Origin: Artocarpus heterophyllus
Lineage: Eukaryota; Streptophyta; Magnoliopsida; Rosales; Moraceae
Assembly: GCA_025403435.1 (NCBI GenBank)
Contig: CM046337.1
Span: 6,868,768 to 6,932,767 of the forward strand
Length of the DNA: 64,000 bases
Direction: 5' to 3'
Under the pieces are notes generated by a model. It worked only from the letters and a program-made list of their open reading frames with translations, was not told the origin of the DNA and searched no databases. The position numbers were made by a program, and so were the translations under genes. Every line of letters starts with the position of its first letter. Position 1 is the first letter of the stretch. Below are positions 59,827 through 64,000 of the stretch, piece after piece.

Positions 59827-62355
59827 ATGAGTAACGTGTCAGATTCTCAGAATGTCAATATTTCTTGGTCAAAAAGCAGCCCTGAGGCCAGCTCGCCCCC
59901 GTAGAAGTTGATATTGAAAGTATATCCTTGGAGCAAGATGGGGCTGGTCGGCTCGAGAAAATATTAAGGGTCGACTCCCAGACTGTCCCTAAGCAGAAGT
60001 TCCTAAACCTGCTGGATGGGGAGCGCCCGGTGAGGCCGTGCAGGGGTGAAAACCCTTACATCGGGGCGACCATCGTAGGCTCCTCCCGAGTTACTGCCCG
60101 GGAGAGAACTGAACTAGAGGCAGCGGGCAACGTTCCAAGCACCTTAGGCCGATACTCTGGGGCCCCTGTCCAGGTCGCAGACAGGATAATTGTGGACATC
60201 TCTAACAATGAGAGAGTAGCCAAGGAAGTAGAGGAGGCTAAGCACGTCGAAGTAGAAGAGGACGAGCGGGTCCGAGTCTCCCAGGTCTAGGGGTGAATGC
60301 CTATAGAGTGACCCGGCCCGAGCAGACATCAGTAGCAGCCTACACCAGCGCCATCATGGAGTCTCGGCTCGAGGATCTGCATGCCAAGTTTTGGATCCCA
60401 GAAGACGTCATCCTTATTGCGCCCGAGGAGAACGATTTGCCTCTAACTTTGCCTGAGGGCTGCATAACGCTATACGTGGAGTTTTTTAGGACTGGGCTAC
60501 GCCTCCCATTCCATCTGTTCCTTCGCACGGCACTAAATGACTTTAATGTGTGCCCGGCTTAGCTTAACCCGAACAATTATAGGTCGTTGATCGGGATGTA
60601 CATGTTATGGAGATACCATCGAGCAACCGAGATGCCGTTGGAAGCATTTAAACAAGTATCTAAAATGAAGAAGCTTCCTTGACAGTCTGGGTGATATTAC
60701 GTCACCGGCTTCAAGAGAGATTTCATTTTAGACAACTCTGACTTGGACAAACTCTAGAAGTACGAGTGGTTCTATGTCGGGGGCAATTATTTAGCCCTAG
60801 CCGGTGAGGCCATCCCTGCTGACCAGCTTGTGTCAAGGACGTTCGAATAAGGACACGTGTGGTCTAAGAGGCCTTAGGCACCGAGCCATGTAATCAGGGC
60901 GGTCAAAGATCTGTTTGAGAAGCCATAAGCGACAAGGCAGTAGTCGTTCCTACTCGGGAAGGAGACTCTTTCTGGTTATGGCTGGTTTGGAAAACCCAAC
61001 AGAACAAATCCCCCACCAATCTGTCTTGCCCGGTTAGCTGGGCAAGTGATAGTCACAAAGCCGAGCGCCGTGGACGTCCTGGGGCCAAGCACTTCCCGAT
61101 CTGGGTGGCCGACGAGGGAGCCATCATCGTTCAGCTATGAGGACTCATCGAGTGGTTCCTTCGATGCTGGGCCACCCGTGGCTAACGAGGACCTCGAGGA
61201 CGTGATCCAGCTCATTTACCTGTCTCGCCAGCTCGGAATTAAAGGTCAGCCTCGAGTTTTTTTTTATTTTTTTTTTATGCCGACTTGATTTTGACATGAT
61301 CCAAAAAATTTTGACTGTAGAAATGTCTTCACGGTCGAGCATAGCTGAGGAGAGGCGGCCTCTCATGGAAAGCCTTCTTAAGAAAAAAGGCAAGGCTGTG
61401 GAGGTCAGGAGGAAGCGCAAGCGGACCCCGAGGATGGAGCTTCCCCCACGACCCGAGCAACTTCCCACCACAATTCAAGAGCAACCGCCCCAGCCATCGG
61501 GGATTAGGGCTTCTTCAAATGAGACAACTCCGGCACCCCCCAAGGAGACGCCCCGAATTACCATCAGACCATCCTAGAGCGCTTCGGGGACGTGATGCCC
61601 CAAGAGGACTTTTTGGTGAACCTTCGAGGGGAGGATTTCCAAGGCTTGTCTGAGGCTGCTTTCTACTCTGTCGCCAAGGTAAGTGCTTGCCCCATCCAAG
61701 CCTCTTTACTTTTCCTTTTCTTTTCGTCGAGCACTGAAGTTTTGTTATCCTCAGACGAGCGCCTTCCTACACATGGCTTATTCAACCGGGCTAAAGGAAT
61801 TCAACAAGGAGAAGGAGAGGCACAAGAAGACTTTCCTCAAGAAGTTGCTGGTCAAGAGGCAGCTCAGTGCAAGGAACACTAAGCTTGATCAAATCAAGGC
61901 GTCTCTCTCTCAGGCCGAGGAGGAGGCTTAGAAGGCCAAGGAGGAAGTCAGCCAGGCCAAGGCAAAGGCAGAGGAGGCAAGGAAAGAAGCCGAGCAGGCA
62001 AAGGATGAGGTTGCCTGGCTTAAGGACCAACTTGCAGCCTTATAGGCCGAGAACTAGAGGTTCTTGGAAAAGCTTCCCGGCTGACTTCCCCAAGCCATCG
62101 AAGAGTTCAAGGCATCCCCAGAGTACGCCGACTACTACTACTTCGGCATTACGGACCTCCCGGACTATCTGATCCGGAAGCACCCTGAGGCTGAGGGCTT
62201 TAACTGGTCGCTTATAGTCGAGCTAGAACAGGGCGCTGCTCAGCAACAGCAAGGAGGGGAGGTCGTCGAAGTGGACGACAATGACAACGAGGACGCGTAA
62301 AGTAATGGCGGCGGTGGAGGCGAGGAAGACAATGTCAGGGATGAGGCCCAGGCTT
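59827..62355 (+). pseudogene. antisense spliced gene of Tat element 2
   Basis: Start at 59827 (MSNVSDSQNVNISWS), matching the start in element 1. A frame change follows near 59900. The conserved middle then reads LEKILRVDSQTVPKQKFLN and EFFRTGLRLPFHLFLRTAL, the same putative gypsy-type transposon family region. Intron 1 (61245-61320) and intron 2 (61679-61754) are at the same positions and phases as in element 1. Exon 2 has the basic RKRKRTP patch and exon 3 the Lys/Glu coiled coil. Stops at 60560, 60755 and 62055 align with those of element 1, and several further stops and a frame change near 61570 are private. Ends near 62355. Not translatable as it stands. Confidence 0.65.
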
Positions 62356-63170
62356 AGGCTATCTTGTCTTTTTTGTTTTTGGTTGTTTGTTTGGGCTCGG
62401 GAGGTGCCCGACTAGTTCTACCTCCCCACCACCACTTTTAATGAATTTATTTCCCATGTTCATCGCTTCTCAGATTCTTATATATTATATTTTTGATATT
62501 TTCCAAGTGCGATTGTTCCCGGGAAAATATTTTCATATTTCAGGGTGAGGGGTTTCTCGGGAACGTAGTCAAGCCTTTGTTTCAATAAGTTAAGATAGAC
62601 CTCGGCCTTGCAATTGAATTAGGAATTCGGACCAAGTTGGATGCTCCTCGGGAGGGGCATTCCTAATCCATAGTTTTTTGAGCTTTCGCCTTTTTCAATT
62701 ACATTGGTGTCGAGTTTTATGTCTCGGTGGTTACCGAGTTAATCCGAGCAGGGAATCCCTGTTTCTCGGTCGGGCAGAGCACAACAGCATGTGAGTACCC
62801 TATATCTTGTCGCCCCCTAGACTTGTTTAAGTTTATAGAAACTTTACAAGTCTAATGTTGATCAGGAATAAGTATGCTAGGGGACTCGCTGGGCGGCCTA
62901 TACATCGACTAGTAGTTGGCAAGATGCCAATCAGCCCTTTAGTCCGGTTAAGTAGGACAACTCTCCCTCTTCGGGAGTTATTTTCTGGTCCTCTGGGCTA
63001 GAGTTATGACATTACTTGGGATTTGTTCATTCCTTAGACACGCATCACTCAATGAAATAGTGTTGGAATTTACATCGCATTGATGTGCAGTATTTACATC
63101 CCAGTCCTATTCAATAGGCCTAGTTACAAAAAGAATATAGCCAGAGGTCAAAAAAGGTTTTGGACGTTGG
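62356..63170. other. tail-to-tail spacer of Tat element 2
   Basis: Corresponds to 10415-11160 of element 1. No coding region recognised. Confidence 0.5.
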
Positions 63171-64000
63171 CTAACAAAAGAATCTTTTTAGGATTTCAGC
63201 ATTCCAAGGATGACCGAGCAAGTTTTCCTCCATGTCAGATAGTCTGTATGTGCCAAGCCGGACGATTCCAATAATCCTGTACGGTCCATCCCACTTCGGG
63301 CCAAAAGACCCCAACCTGGGCTGCTGAACCTGTGACCTTTTTCAACACTAGATCTTCGACTTTGAAGCTCCTCGGCTTGACTTGTTTGTTGTAATATCGA
63401 GCAACAACTTGCTTCTGAGTTGGCATTACGGATTACAGCCCGGTTTCTTTTTTCTTCGAGTAAGTCCAGCTCAGACATCATGACCTTGGCGTCTTGAATT
63501 TCCTCATAGTGTTTGACCCTAAAGCTTGATAGCCTCACCTTGGTCAGAATGACAGCCTCCGCTCCGTACACGAGAGAGAACGGGGTTTCCCCAGAAGCCG
63601 TCCTAGTAGTTGTTTGGTATGCCCAAAGCACTTTTGGGAGCTCATCAATCCATGCTCCCTTGAAGCCCTTGAGATTTTTCTTCAAGTTGTCCTTGATTGT
63701 TTTGTTTACTGCTTCTACTTGCCCGTTGCTCTGTGGATAGCTCGAAGAGGAGAAAACTTTCCTAATGCCGAGCTGCTTGCATAGGCGGAGAAGACTTGAG
63801 GACTCAAATTGTTTAGCGTTATCGGTCACGATTGTACGTGGGATTCCAAACCAGCAAATGATGTTTTTCTACACAAAGTTGGTATATTTTGCTTCAGTCA
63901 TGTTGTTATACGGCTCTACTTCAACCCATTTAGTGAGGTAATCTATGGCTACGATACAGTACTTGAATTATGATCGGGCCTGAGGAAGGGGCTCCGATCA
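63171..64000 (-). pseudogene. integrase C-terminal half of Tat element 2 (partial)
   Basis: The minus-strand frame shows the second catalytic Asp in TIVTDNAKQFESS, the Glu in SNGQVEAVNKTIKDNLKK and FSLVYGAEAVI. The GPY/F-side sequence ARYYNKQVKPRSFKVEDLV and an end PWNAEILKRFFC are in another frame, so a frameshift lies near 63420. An in-frame TAG near 63870 replaces a Trp conserved in element 1. The rest of the domain and the upstream pol lie beyond the window. Confidence 0.8.

Larger units (their letters stand above)
58802..64000 (-). mobile_element. second Tat-lineage LTR retrotransposon, truncated by window end
   Basis: Same orientation and layout as the first element: 3' LTR at left, plus-strand antisense gene, then the integrase C-terminus on the minus strand running off the window. 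Ends and internal motifs match (TGTTGATG...TCAACA, purine tract, TATA box). It is more decayed in the antisense gene than element 1. If intact beyond the window, a right LTR followed by the 5-bp duplication GACGT is predicted. Confidence 0.88.

Noticed and set aside
1..64000. CRISPR arrays, operons, ribosome binding sites, bacterial mobile elements
   Set aside because: The window is plant nuclear DNA with spliced genes. No regularly spaced repeat array is present.

Overview
The window is nuclear DNA of a eudicot plant. It is AT-rich with many poly-A/T tracts and microsatellites, carries four intron-containing plant genes, and is crowded with plant transposable elements. I cannot name the species.

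Layout. 1-4033: intergenic DNA with a probable non-LTR retroelement remnant and one MITE-like repeat. 4034-17510: a complete but decayed Ty3/gypsy (Metaviridae) LTR retrotransposon of the Tat lineage. It has LTRs at both ends, a 5-bp target duplication TTACA, and gag-PR-RT-RNaseH-second RNaseH-INT on the minus strand. A spliced gene lies on the plus strand between the integrase and the 3' LTR. A 2.8-kb solo LTR of another retrotransposon family is nested in that antisense gene, with target duplication TATAC. 17511-25090: intergenic DNA with MITEs and a candidate long-TIR DNA transposon. 25244-29422: WAVH1-type RING/vWA E3 ligase. 31650-38928: receptor-like kinase NCRK, with leader introns. 41370-43705: exosome subunit of the MTR3/RRP41L type. 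44088-45171: a LINE-like insertion with a 15-bp target duplication. 47477-47728: a tRNA-derived SINE with a 15-bp target duplication. 48312-50912: several MITE-like repeats. 53708-57044: cyclic nucleotide-gated channel of the CNGC15 type. 57147-57665: a tandem duplication. 58802-64000: a second, more decayed copy of the same kind of Tat element, cut by the window end.

The host genes are functionally unrelated and there is no operon-like logic. The element is organised as two convergent transcription units. The LTR-driven gag-pol unit runs on the minus strand. A plus-strand unit has its own TATA box, two short introns and a poly-A signal, and the two meet tail to tail at about 10415-11160. TATA box, start region and the position and phase of both introns are the same in the second copy. 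Three in-frame stop positions are also collinear in the two copies. I consider this antisense gene the most interesting object here.

Three of the four host genes (NCRK, RRP41L, CNGC15) contain single-base insertions or deletions that break otherwise well-conserved reading frames, without substitution-type nonsense mutations. This looks more like residual consensus error in a long-read assembly than gene death. The retroelement genes, in contrast, are broken mainly by stops of the kind produced by C-to-T or G-to-A change.
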